Assembly: GCA_964436125.1 (NCBI GenBank)
Contig: CAYTBT010000026.1
Span: forward strand, 1 to 42,742
DNA: 42,742 bases
DNA from: CAYRFF01 sp964436125
GTDB lineage: Bacteria; Bacteroidota; Bacteroidia; Chitinophagales; Saprospiraceae
Direction: 5' to 3'
Positions 1-8,538 of this stretch are shown here, piece by piece; position 1 is the stretch's first letter, and each line of letters begins with the position of its first letter. The position numbers and the translations under genes are program-made. The notes under the pieces are model-generated. The model worked only from the letters and a program-made list of their open reading frames with translations. It ran no database searches and was not told the DNA's origin.

Positions 1-23
1 AAGAGTTGAATGGTTGAAAGTTT

Positions 24-51
24 CGTGACTCGTGACTCGTGACTCGTAACT
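24..51 (+). repeat. heptamer array, consensus CGTRACT, 4 units
   Basis: Four consecutive 7-bp units (CGTGACT three times, then CGTAACT). The same family recurs in this window at 21033, 22158, 22260, 24047 and, as the reverse complement, from 42580 to the window end. No coding frame of note overlaps it. Confidence 0.85.
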
Positions 52-151
52 GGTGTGAGTGAGAAATAGGAGAATGAATAGTGCGTCGCTTTCGCTCCAA
101 TTTAGTTAATAGTCGATAGCTCATTGGAATCAGAAATCTTAGAATCGGAAA

Positions 152-187
152 GCGATTGCTGATTTCTGAATGCTGAATGCAGATTGC
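152..187 (+). repeat. degenerate heptamer array (ATTGCTG-like)
   Basis: A run with 7-bp periodicity; units resemble ATTGCTG, ATTTCTG, AATGCTG and AATGCAG. It is a different sequence from the CGTRACT family but has the same period. Noncoding as far as I can see. Confidence 0.55.
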
Positions 188-192
188 TTAGA

Positions 193-878
193 GCTTGTCA
201 ATAATTTTGTGTATTTGCTTAAAATTGAATGGAATTTAATAGCACGCTGATGACACTGATTGAGCAGATAAGCACAGATTTGATTCTGCTGAGCTTAAAA
301 TCTTTTTATCAAAAGTAAAAAATAGCATATATTAACGTAACCAGATCNNNNNNNNNNNNNNNNNNNNNNNNNNNNNNNNNNNNNNNNNNNNNNNNNNNNN
401 NNNNNNNNNNNNNNNNNNNNNNNNNNNNNNNNNNNNNNNNNNNNNNNAAATGGAATTTAATAGCACACTGATGACACTGATTGAGCAGATAAGCACAGAT
501 TTAATTCTGCAGTGCTTAAAATCTTTTTATCAAAAGTAAAAAATAGCATATATTAACGTAACCAGATCAGTGAAAATCAGCTAGATCTGCGTTATCTGCG
601 TGCCATGAAATTAAATGGAATTTAATAGCACACTGATGACACTGATTGAGCAGATAAGCACAGATTTGATTCTGCAGTGCTTAAAATCTTTTTATCAAAA
701 GTAAAAAATAGCATATTTTAACGTAACCAGATCAGCGAAAATCAGCTAAATCTGCGTTATCTGCGTGCCATGAAATAAACCGGGCTTGTCAATAATTTTG
801 TGTATTTGCTTAAAATTGAATCCAATTTAATAGCACGCTGATGACACTGATTGAGCAGATAAGCACAGATTTGATTCT
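193..878. repeat. 165-bp MITE-like unit, tandemly repeated, with assembly gap
   Basis: Two full units start at 448 and 613, giving a period of 165 bp. A partial unit precedes the gap (228-347) and another partial unit follows (about 815-878). Each unit begins near TAGCACGCTGATGACACTGA and ends near ATCTGCGTTATCTGCGTGCC. These ends are imperfect inverted complements over about 45 bases. A lead-in of about 37 bases (GCTTGTCAATAATTTTGTGT and on) occurs at 193 and again at 784, so the whole array is framed by a longer direct repeat. No protein is encoded. Exact copy number cannot be known because of the gap. Confidence 0.8.
348..447. other. assembly gap (100 N)
   Basis: Exactly 100 N, a conventional placeholder for a gap of unknown size. 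It falls inside the 165-bp tandem repeat, the usual cause of such gaps, so the true distance between 347 and 448 is unknown. Confidence 0.97.
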
Positions 879-882
879 AATC

Positions 883-944
883 CATAATTCATAATTCATC
901 AACCGATTACCGATTACCGATTACCCGTCACCGATTTCCGGTTC
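883..944. repeat. heptamer array overlapping the purE 3' end
   Basis: Near-continuous 7-bp units: CATAATT twice, a 6-bp remnant, CCGATTA three times (903-923), then CCCGTCA, CCGATTT and CCGGTTC. The purE stop codon (921-923) lies in the third CCGATTA, and the last seven purE codons are read from heptamers. Confidence 0.8.
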
Positions 945-1442
945 CTCATATCCTTGCTCTTTCAGATTCTGAATCTTTTCTTTAACTCCATCACGAAGTG
1001 ATGCCTTGTAATCTTGAATCGCATTGCGGACTTCCTCCGAAGCAGATCCGATAATCTGTGCGGCGAGGATGCCGGCATTTTTTGCTCCATTGAGGGCGAC
1101 GGTGGCGACGGGGACGCCCGATGGCATCTGTAGGATCGAAAGCACCGAATCCCATCCGTCAATGGAATTGGAAGATTTTATCGGTACACCGATGACCGGC
1201 AAAGGAGTCAATGATGCGACCATTCCCGGCAGGTGAGCCGCTCCTCCTGCACCTGCGACGATGACCTTAATGCCGCGTTTATGCGCGCCATTTGCGTAAG
1301 CGAACATCCGCTCAGGTGTACGATGCGCCGAAACAACAGTTATTTCATAGGGAACCTGAAGTTCATCCAATATCGCCGCCGCATCTTTCATCACTTTAAG
1401 GTCGGAATCCGAGCCCATGATTATGCCTACTTGTGCTTTCAT
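921..1442 (-). CDS. purE: N5-carboxyaminoimidazole ribonucleotide mutase PurE
   Basis: Class I PurE, 173 aa. It converts N5-CAIR to CAIR in cytosolic de novo purine synthesis, using the product of PurK. Visible family signatures are GSDSD near residue 10 (substrate phosphate binding), SAHRTP near residue 39, and AGGAAHLPGM near residues 65-74 with the catalytic His. Length is normal for the family. The start at 1442 overlaps the end of purK by 4 bp, so the pair is probably translationally coupled in the order purK-purE. The last seven residues (EPEIGDG) come from a heptamer array and are unlikely to be ancestral. Confidence 0.97.
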   Translation of the reverse strand: MKAQVGIIMGSDSDLKVMKDAAAILDELQVPYEITVVSAHRTPERMFAYANGAHKRGIKVIVAGAGGAAHLPGMVASLTPLPVIGVPIKSSNSIDGWDSVLSILQMPSGVPVATVALNGAKNAGILAAQIIGSASEEVRNAIQDYKASLRDGVKEKIQNLKEQGYEEPEIGDG

Positions 1443-2590
1443 TGTGTTTTTACTTTAATGAGTGATTTAATTTCCGCCGACACCGCTGCCGGCTCTTCAT
1501 TATTCTCGATAAAACGCGTGATGTGTCCCATCTTTCTGAAAGGTCTCGTCTGTTTTTTCCCATACAGATGAACATAAGAAAACGGTTGTTTCAAGATATC
1601 TCCCAATCCTTCATAATAGGCATCGCCCGTATGCCCTTCTTCACCGAGGAGATTGACCATGATTGCCGGGTGTATAATTTCTATTTGCCTTAAAGGCAAA
1701 TTCAAAATTGCCCTTAACTGATGTTCAAATTGCGAACAATTGGTCGATTCTATCGTGTGATGTCCGGAATTATGCGTCCGTGGAGCAACCTCGTTAATGA
1801 GAATATTGCCATCGCTGTCTAGAAAATACTCAATGGCGAGAATACCGCTGAAATCGTAGGCATCCATCACCCGGATACTCAATTCCTCTAGCGCATCCGC
1901 GGTTCTCTTGTCGATATCGGCAGGACAGAGGAGATAATCCACGAGATTGGCATCGGGATCAAATACCATTTCGACCGGTGGATAAGTCACCGTTTCTCCG
2001 TCGTCATTCCTCACGACAATAACGGACAACTCCTTGTCGATGTTAACGCAGACTTCAACCACAGACGGCAGGTCAAATAATTTATCAACATCAGCCTCAG
2101 ACTTGATGACTTGAACACCGCGTCCATCATAACCATCTGTCCGCGTCTTCTGTACAAATGGGAATTCGATATTCCCAGGCTCAATTTCCTGCAAAATCTC
2201 AGCCTTGGAATCAAATAATGCGTAAGACGATGTCGGCAGGTCATTATCCGCATAAAAGTTTTTCTGTAAACCCTTGTCCTGGATAATCTCAAGCACGCGT
2301 GGATCGGGATAGACCTTCACACCCTCCGCCTGCAAGTCCTTCATCGCCTCGACATTGACCTTCTCAATCTCAATCGTCAGGATATCAACCGACTTCCCGA
2401 ATGCCATCACATCGGCATAACTCGTAAAATCCCCGCTGACGAAGTTCTTACACAGATGCCCGGCCGGCATATCCGGTGACTTATCCAGCACGTGAATATT
2501 CAAGTCCAGATTACTCGCCGCCTGACACAGCATCTTCCCGAGCTGCCCGCCACCGAGAATTCCGATTATTTTGTCCTGACTGAATCCCAT
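1439..2590 (-). CDS. purK: N5-carboxyaminoimidazole ribonucleotide synthase PurK
   Basis: ATP-grasp enzyme making N5-CAIR from AIR, bicarbonate and ATP, the step before PurE. From the start chosen here it is 383 aa. The N-terminal nucleotide fold shows GILGGGQLGKM at about residues 10-20. The ATP-grasp core includes FVQKTRTDGYDGRGVQ, and the C-terminal part shows EVAPRTHNSGHHTIE, a PurK signature. The frame is open 26 codons further upstream, but the Met at 2590 immediately precedes the conserved GGGQLG region and matches usual PurK length. A Bacteroidota-type -7 box lies at 2617-2624. The first 40 codons are duplicated at 19517-19636. Confidence 0.96.
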   Translation of the reverse strand: MGFSQDKIIGILGGGQLGKMLCQAASNLDLNIHVLDKSPDMPAGHLCKNFVSGDFTSYADVMAFGKSVDILTIEIEKVNVEAMKDLQAEGVKVYPDPRVLEIIQDKGLQKNFYADNDLPTSSYALFDSKAEILQEIEPGNIEFPFVQKTRTDGYDGRGVQVIKSEADVDKLFDLPSVVEVCVNIDKELSVIVVRNDDGETVTYPPVEMVFDPDANLVDYLLCPADIDKRTADALEELSIRVMDAYDFSGILAIEYFLDSDGNILINEVAPRTHNSGHHTIESTNCSQFEHQLRAILNLPLRQIEIIHPAIMVNLLGEEGHTGDAYYEGLGDILKQPFSYVHLYGKKQTRPFRKMGHITRFIENNEEPAAVSAEIKSLIKVKTQ

Positions 2591-2655
2591 CGCAATGTTT
2601 TTTCCATTTCTTGCCTCAAATGTAGTAAATTTTCTACCTTGGAGCCTATGAACTA
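2471..2655. repeat. left copy of 185-bp direct repeat bounding the 16.9-kb block
   Basis: Aligns without gaps to 19517-19701 (offset 17,046) with 5 mismatches by my count. It contains the first 40 purK codons, the 57-base spacer region and, at 2648-2655, an ATGAACTA that matches the first codons of dihydroorotase. That start is orphaned here: the frame stops at TAA after six codons. Confidence 0.9.
2617..2624 (-). promoter_or_regulatory. candidate -7 box for purKE (TACATTTG)
   Basis: Matches the Bacteroidota -7 consensus TAnnTTTG on the minus strand, 26 bases before the purK ATG. I see no clear TTTG at the -33 position. In the duplicated copy at 19663-19670 the same box is mutated to TCCATTTG, fitting loss of promoter function there. 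Confidence 0.5.
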
Positions 2656-2862
2656 TGGAAATATGCAATAACTGTCTGTTGATATTCTTAAGAATGTTCA
2701 GCTTAAGAAGTGTTTTCTAGTAGTCGTTTTAGGTATATTGCTTATTGTCAAAAACATACAACGCTCTAAAGGCGTAAGTAAGAATTGGGTATTAGGCGAT
2801 AAATTACCAGACAGCCAAATAGTCGTTTTTTAATAAGAACCTTACTGGAGGAAAATTCATCC

Positions 2863-4689
2863 CTATTGCACCACAATCTTCTCCGAATATACTCCGGCTT
2901 TACTTTTTATCGACAGAACATACACTGCAGGGCTTAATCCACTCAATGAGATACTCTGCTTTTTACTTCCTATGAGTTCACCGATTTTAATTACCTTCCC
3001 TTGTATATCCGATATGGCATATTTCCCTCGCACATTCTCAGGATTGAGAAGATGAAGCACATCGTCGCTTGTCGGATTGGGATAGATCTTCATCTGCAAT
3101 TCTGCAATGGAAATAGTAGCGGTCAATCCATCAATTACCACATCTTCACAATAGGTATCCGAGCCGTTGATATTGGATGCCGTTAAACAGACATGGTAAA
3201 TCCCTTCCTCTGTATAAGTATGGATCGGATACTGTTCCTGCGATTCTGTTCCATCATCAAAATCCCAGGTCCAGCTAGTCGGATGATATTCCGATAAATC
3301 ACAGAAATCCACTTTCCCTTTCTTCACATCCACAATATCATGTCGGAATAAAGCCTTTACCTCATTATCCAGTCCCAGAGTATCACAAGGACTACCGTCA
3401 ACAGGTCCCATATTAAAATCAACAGTGGAAGGTGTTGTGCAATAATACAGCATATTTTCCGGCAAGCTTATCGCTTTAAACTTAAAATCCACTGCTTTCC
3501 CTCGCCGATATGGTTTATTAATCACGCTTATCCATCGATCACTTGTGCCGTGCGTGATATAAAGCCTACCGTCTTGTCCGTAAACCATGGAAAAAATACC
3601 AAATCCAAATGCAGCTTGTCCTCTAACTGAATCCGGAACAGAATAAATATTTTTCTTTGTTTTATACCAGTTAGGTTTACTCAAGTCAAACTGATAGATA
3701 TCGAATTCACTAGCAGTAAACAAATACCGTCCATTAGGAGATGTGGATGTTGCATGAAAGTCTAATAATGCTGTTGCATTACTATATTCTAGTATCGGCA
3801 TAGAATCTTTATGAATCGGCTTATTAATGATCTCATAAAACTCACCTGTACACCGATTAAATTTCATTATTACTAAATTCTCGGGATAGGTCTCATTGTC
3901 GGATGATGCATCAAAAACAAAATAACTTAACGTAGATGAATTATGTTGGAAATTGCCTAGCCCGTAGCCTATGTAATCGCTGATTGTACCTACCTCAACT
4001 TGTTGTAGATGCGAGAAGTGTACACCTGTGGGATCAAGAATATAAAAGTTAATATCGCCACTTAAACCAAAGCAGATAATCCACCAATCGCGACCGTTGG
4101 CATGACGGATAAACATAGGCATATAATGATTTTGGCTTTGAGTATAAAAAATAGGATTTTCCGGATTAAGGAGATGGAATTTTCCTAAAGAGTCCTTTTT
4201 AATGATGCTATAGTACAATTTTAAACTTATAATCGGTTCAAATCCAATTACCGGTGAATTAAAAAAATAGATCCTATTTTTATTTCCCGGATCAGGGATA
4301 AAATAGGTATGAAAGGGGCCAACAATGCCACTTTTATTGTTTTTTCTTTTCATCCCCAATTCAGTTAAATAGAGTTCATTCCCATTTTCAATAATTTCCA
4401 TATCCTTATTATAAATCGTCATTCCGTTGGAAAAAAGGAGCAGTTCTCCTGTTTCCGGATCTGAATAAGTCGCACTATTACCTGAAGTCAAGCAGGCTCC
4501 ATTAAAAGGAATTGCTTTTTGTTCGACGATTCCCGTGTCATTAATTGTTACCTGATAGATAATATCAAGAGCCTGTGCACCTCGTTTGTACCCGATTAAC
4601 CAGTTGGCATTTTCGTTCTGGGCATTGACTTGAACATTGATTAAAGCCAACAAGGTCAGGTATGCAAGTATAATTTCCTTAGTTCTCAT
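2863..4689 (-). CDS. PKD-domain T9SS-exported protein, paralogue 1 (last of four in tandem)
   Basis: 608 aa. Residues 1-23 form a signal peptide ending in NAQ. Residues of about 25-430 form a beta-rich domain with repeated short strands and phrases such as SDPETGELLLFSNG and MVYGQDGRLYI, consistent with a beta-propeller; I cannot name the family. A PKD domain with WDFDDG follows at about 445-520, then a C-terminal T9SS type A sorting domain with KIYPNP over the last 75 or so residues. The protein is expected to be secreted or surface-attached through T9SS. Function unknown. Its N-terminal half is the same as paralogue 3; they differ in a patch at about residues 335-375. It is the last gene of a leftward run starting at 13262. 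Confidence 0.88.
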   Translation of the reverse strand: MRTKEIILAYLTLLALINVQVNAQNENANWLIGYKRGAQALDIIYQVTINDTGIVEQKAIPFNGACLTSGNSATYSDPETGELLLFSNGMTIYNKDMEIIENGNELYLTELGMKRKNNKSGIVGPFHTYFIPDPGNKNRIYFFNSPVIGFEPIISLKLYYSIIKKDSLGKFHLLNPENPIFYTQSQNHYMPMFIRHANGRDWWIICFGLSGDINFYILDPTGVHFSHLQQVEVGTISDYIGYGLGNFQHNSSTLSYFVFDASSDNETYPENLVIMKFNRCTGEFYEIINKPIHKDSMPILEYSNATALLDFHATSTSPNGRYLFTASEFDIYQFDLSKPNWYKTKKNIYSVPDSVRGQAAFGFGIFSMVYGQDGRLYITHGTSDRWISVINKPYRRGKAVDFKFKAISLPENMLYYCTTPSTVDFNMGPVDGSPCDTLGLDNEVKALFRHDIVDVKKGKVDFCDLSEYHPTSWTWDFDDGTESQEQYPIHTYTEEGIYHVCLTASNINGSDTYCEDVVIDGLTATISIAELQMKIYPNPTSDDVLHLLNPENVRGKYAISDIQGKVIKIGELIGSKKQSISLSGLSPAVYVLSIKSKAGVYSEKIVVQ

Positions 4690-4753
4690 TGTTTGATAAA
4701 TTTAATTTGTGAACGGTTGTAAAATTTTACCCATCTCATGGTTTAATATGAAG

Positions 4754-6583
4754 TTACTGCACCACAATCTTCTCCGAATATACTCCGGCTTTACTTTTTA
4801 TCGACAGAACATACACTGCAGGGCTTAATCCACTCAATGAGATACTCTGCTTTTTACTTCCTATGAGTTCACCGATTTTAATTACCTTCCCTTGTATATC
4901 CGATATGGCATATTTCCCTCGCACATTCTCAGGATTGAGAAGATGAAGCACATCGTCGCTTGTCGGATTGGGATAGATCTTCATCTGCAATTCTGCAATG
5001 GAAATAGTAGCGGTCAATCCATCAATTACCACATCTTCACAATAGGTATCCGAGCCGTTGATATTGGATGCCGTTAAACAGACATGGTAAATCCCTTCCT
5101 CTGTATAAGTATGGATCGGATACTGTTCCTGCGATTCTGTTCCATCATCAAAATCCCAGGTCCAGCTAGTCGGATGATATTCCGATAAATCACAGAAATC
5201 CACTTTCCCTTTCTTCACATCCACAATATCATGTCGGAATAAAGCCTTTACCTCATTATCCAGTCCCAGAGTATCACAAGGACTACCGTCAACAGATCCC
5301 ATATTAAAATCAACTGTCGATGGTGTAGTACAAACGTACAGCATATTCTCGGGTAATCTTATCGCTTTAAACTTAAATTCCGCGGCTTTCCCTCGCCGAT
5401 AAGGTTTATTAATCACACTTATCCAGCGATCACTTGCTGTGTGAGGGATATACAGCCTACCATCCTGTCCATAAACCATGGAATAAATAGCAAAGCCAGA
5501 GTTATTTTGACCCCTTATAGAATCCGGGACGGAGTAAATATTCTTCCGTGTCTCATACCAGTTGGGTTTACTTAAGTCAAATTGATATAAATCGAATGCA
5601 GAAGTGACAAACAAATAACGTCCATCAGGCGAGGTAGCAGTACTTCTTAAAGGTATTGGTATGGTGGTATTTTCAGTAATACGTCTAGTAGGAAGTGAAT
5701 CTTTATGAATCGCTTGATTTATGAAATCATAAAACATACCTGTGCACCGATTAAACTTCATCATCACTAGATTTTCCGGATAGGTCTCAGTATCAGATGC
5801 TGCACCAGAAACAAAATAGCTGAGCATCGTTGAATTTAGTTGAAAATTTCCTCCTGAGCCTTTTAATATTTTTTCTCCGCTAGTGACTACATTGACCGAT
5901 TGTTTATGAGAATAATGAACTCCGGTTGGATCGAGAAGATAAAATCTTATTTTCCCACTTAAACCAAGGCAGATAATCCACCAGTCACGCCCATTGGCGT
6001 GTCTGATAAACATAGGCATTAAATGATTTTTGGTTTTAGTGTAAAAAATAGGATCCTCCGGGTTGAGTAAATGATATTTTCCCATTGAATCCTTCTTAAT
6101 TATAGAATAATATGAGTCCATATATTCACTTAAATCATTATTTATGGGAGAGTTAAAAAAATAAATGCGATTTTCATCTCCTGGAGCTGCAATAAAGTAA
6201 GTTTTATAAGGAAAAGACATTCCCACCTTAATGTCTTTTAAGCTTTTACAAAACTCTGTCAGATAAATATCATCCCCATTTTCAATAATTTCCATATCCT
6301 TATTATATATTGTCATTCCGTTGGAAAAAAGGAGCAGTTCTCCTGTCTCAGGGTCAGAATATGTAGCACTATTACCTTCAAAAATTGATGTTCCATTAAA
6401 TGGAATAACTTTTTGTTCGACAATTCCTGTATCGTTAAAGGTTACCTGATAGATGATATCAAGAGCCTGTGCACCTCGTTTGTATCCGATCAACCAGTTG
6501 GCATTTTCGTTCTGGGCATTGACTTGAACATTGATTAAAGCCAACAAGGTCAGGTATGCAAGTATAATTTCCTTAGTTCTCAT
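4754..6583 (-). CDS. PKD-domain T9SS-exported protein, paralogue 2
   Basis: 609 aa, with the same architecture as its tandem neighbours. The first about 50 residues (signal peptide and start of the propeller-like domain) are nearly those of paralogues 1 and 3, and the last about 185 residues are identical to all copies. The middle (about residues 65-420) is clearly divergent, for example TSIFEGNSATYSD and a different VNVVTSGEKILKGSGG loop. Separated from paralogue 1 by a 64-bp spacer that is also found before paralogues 2 and 3. The identical flanks and distinct centre suggest recombination between copies. Confidence 0.88.
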   Translation of the reverse strand: MRTKEIILAYLTLLALINVQVNAQNENANWLIGYKRGAQALDIIYQVTFNDTGIVEQKVIPFNGTSIFEGNSATYSDPETGELLLFSNGMTIYNKDMEIIENGDDIYLTEFCKSLKDIKVGMSFPYKTYFIAAPGDENRIYFFNSPINNDLSEYMDSYYSIIKKDSMGKYHLLNPEDPIFYTKTKNHLMPMFIRHANGRDWWIICLGLSGKIRFYLLDPTGVHYSHKQSVNVVTSGEKILKGSGGNFQLNSTMLSYFVSGAASDTETYPENLVMMKFNRCTGMFYDFINQAIHKDSLPTRRITENTTIPIPLRSTATSPDGRYLFVTSAFDLYQFDLSKPNWYETRKNIYSVPDSIRGQNNSGFAIYSMVYGQDGRLYIPHTASDRWISVINKPYRRGKAAEFKFKAIRLPENMLYVCTTPSTVDFNMGSVDGSPCDTLGLDNEVKALFRHDIVDVKKGKVDFCDLSEYHPTSWTWDFDDGTESQEQYPIHTYTEEGIYHVCLTASNINGSDTYCEDVVIDGLTATISIAELQMKIYPNPTSDDVLHLLNPENVRGKYAISDIQGKVIKIGELIGSKKQSISLSGLSPAVYVLSIKSKAGVYSEKIVVQ

Positions 6584-6647
6584 TGTTTGATAAATTTAAT
6601 TTGTGAACGGTTGTAAAATTTTACCCATCTCATGGTTTAATATGAAG

Positions 6648-8474
6648 TTACTGCACCACAATCTTCTCCGAATATACTCCGGCTTTACTTTTTATCGACA
6701 GAACATACACTGCAGGGCTTAATCCACTCAATGAGATACTCTGCTTTTTACTTCCTATGAGTTCACCGATTTTAATTACCTTCCCTTGTATATCCGATAT
6801 GGCATATTTCCCTCGCACATTCTCAGGATTGAGAAGATGAAGCACATCGTCGCTTGTCGGATTGGGATAGATCTTCATCTGCAATTCTGCAATGGAAATA
6901 GTAGCGGTCAATCCATCAATTACCACATCTTCACAATAGGTATCCGAGCCGTTGATATTGGATGCCGTTAAACAGACATGGTAAATCCCTTCCTCTGTAT
7001 AAGTATGGATCGGATACTGTTCCTGCGATTCTGTTCCATCATCAAAATCCCAGGTCCAGCTAGTCGGATGATATTCCGATAAATCACAGAAATCCACTTT
7101 CCCTTTCTTCACATCCACAATATCATGTCGGAATAAAGCCTTTACCTCATTATCCAGTCCCAGAGTATCACAAGGACTACCGTCAACAGGTCCCATATTA
7201 AAATCAACAGTGGAAGGTGTTGTGCAATAATACAGCATATTTTCCGGTAAACTTATCGCTTTAAACTTAAAATCCACTGCTTTCCCTCGCCGATAAGGTT
7301 TATTAATTACACTTATCCAGCGATCACTTGTGCCATGCGTGACATATAATCTACCGTCTTGCCCATAAACCATAGAAACTATCCCAAAACCATAGCTACT
7401 TTGACCTCTTAATGAATCCGGGACGGAGTAAATATTTTTTCGTGTTTTATACCAGTTTGGGTGACTTAAGTCAAATTGATAGATATCGAATTCACTAGCA
7501 GTAAACAAATACCGTCCATTAGGAGATGTGGATGTTGCATGAAAGTCTAATAATGCTGTTGCATTACTATATTCTAGTATCGGCATAGAATCTTTATGAA
7601 TCGGCTTATTAATGATCTCATAAAACTCACCTGTACACCGATTAAATTTCATTATTACTAAATTCTCGGGATAGGTCTCATTGTCGGATGATGCATCAAA
7701 AACAAAATAACTTAACGTAGATGAATTATGTTGGAAATTGCCTAGCCCGTAGCCTATGTAATCGCTGATTGTACCTACCTCAACTTGTTGTAGATGCGAG
7801 AAGTGTACACCTGTGGGATCAAGAATATAAAAGTTAATATCGCCACTTAAACCAAAGCAGATAATCCACCAATCGCGACCGTTGGCATGACGGATAAACA
7901 TAGGCATATAATGATTTTGGCTTTGAGTATAAAAAATAGGATTTTCCGGATTAAGGAGATGGAATTTTCCTAAAGAGTCCTTTTTAATGATGCTATAGTA
8001 CAATTTTAAACTTATAATCGGTTCAAATCCAATTACCGGTGAATTAAAAAAATAGATCCTATTTTTATTTCCCGGATCAGGGATAAAATAGGTATGAAAG
8101 GGGCCAACAATGCCACTTTTATTGTTTTTTCTTTTCATCCCCAATTCAGTTAAATAGAGTTCATTCCCATTTTCAATAATTTCCATATCCTTATTATAAA
8201 TCGTCATTCCGTTGGAAAAAAGGAGCAGTTCTCCTGTTTCCGGATCTGAATAAGTCGCACTATTACCTGAAGTCAAGCAGGCTCCATTAAAAGGAATTGC
8301 TTTTTGTTCGACGATTCCCGTGTCATTAATTGTTACCTGATAGATAATATCAAGAGCCTGTGCACCTCGTTTGTACCCGATTAACCAGTTGGCATTTTCG
8401 TTCTGGGCATTGACTTGAACATTGATTAAAGCCAACAAGGTCAGGTATGCAAGTATAATTTCCTTAGTTCTCAT
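6648..8474 (-). CDS. PKD-domain T9SS-exported protein, paralogue 3
   Basis: 608 aa. Reads the same as paralogue 1 from the start through about residue 333 and again through the C-terminal half. Between these it differs in a short patch (SHPNWYKTRK and SLRGQSSYGFGIV here against SKPNWYKTKK and SVRGQAAFGFGIF in paralogue 1). Such patchwork is typical of gene conversion among tandem copies. It is also the kind of region where an assembler can collapse or mis-join repeats, so the order of copies should be treated with care. Confidence 0.87.
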   Translation of the reverse strand: MRTKEIILAYLTLLALINVQVNAQNENANWLIGYKRGAQALDIIYQVTINDTGIVEQKAIPFNGACLTSGNSATYSDPETGELLLFSNGMTIYNKDMEIIENGNELYLTELGMKRKNNKSGIVGPFHTYFIPDPGNKNRIYFFNSPVIGFEPIISLKLYYSIIKKDSLGKFHLLNPENPIFYTQSQNHYMPMFIRHANGRDWWIICFGLSGDINFYILDPTGVHFSHLQQVEVGTISDYIGYGLGNFQHNSSTLSYFVFDASSDNETYPENLVIMKFNRCTGEFYEIINKPIHKDSMPILEYSNATALLDFHATSTSPNGRYLFTASEFDIYQFDLSHPNWYKTRKNIYSVPDSLRGQSSYGFGIVSMVYGQDGRLYVTHGTSDRWISVINKPYRRGKAVDFKFKAISLPENMLYYCTTPSTVDFNMGPVDGSPCDTLGLDNEVKALFRHDIVDVKKGKVDFCDLSEYHPTSWTWDFDDGTESQEQYPIHTYTEEGIYHVCLTASNINGSDTYCEDVVIDGLTATISIAELQMKIYPNPTSDDVLHLLNPENVRGKYAISDIQGKVIKIGELIGSKKQSISLSGLSPAVYVLSIKSKAGVYSEKIVVQ

Positions 8475-8538
8475 TGTTTGATAAATTTAATTTGTGAACG
8501 GTTGTAAAATTTTACCCATCTCATGGTTTAATATGAAG

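Noticed and set aside
2591..2668. Longer purK with 26 extra N-terminal residues
   Set aside because: The extension reads through the promoter region and is not like PurK. The Met at 2590 fits the family and the -7 box lies inside the extension.
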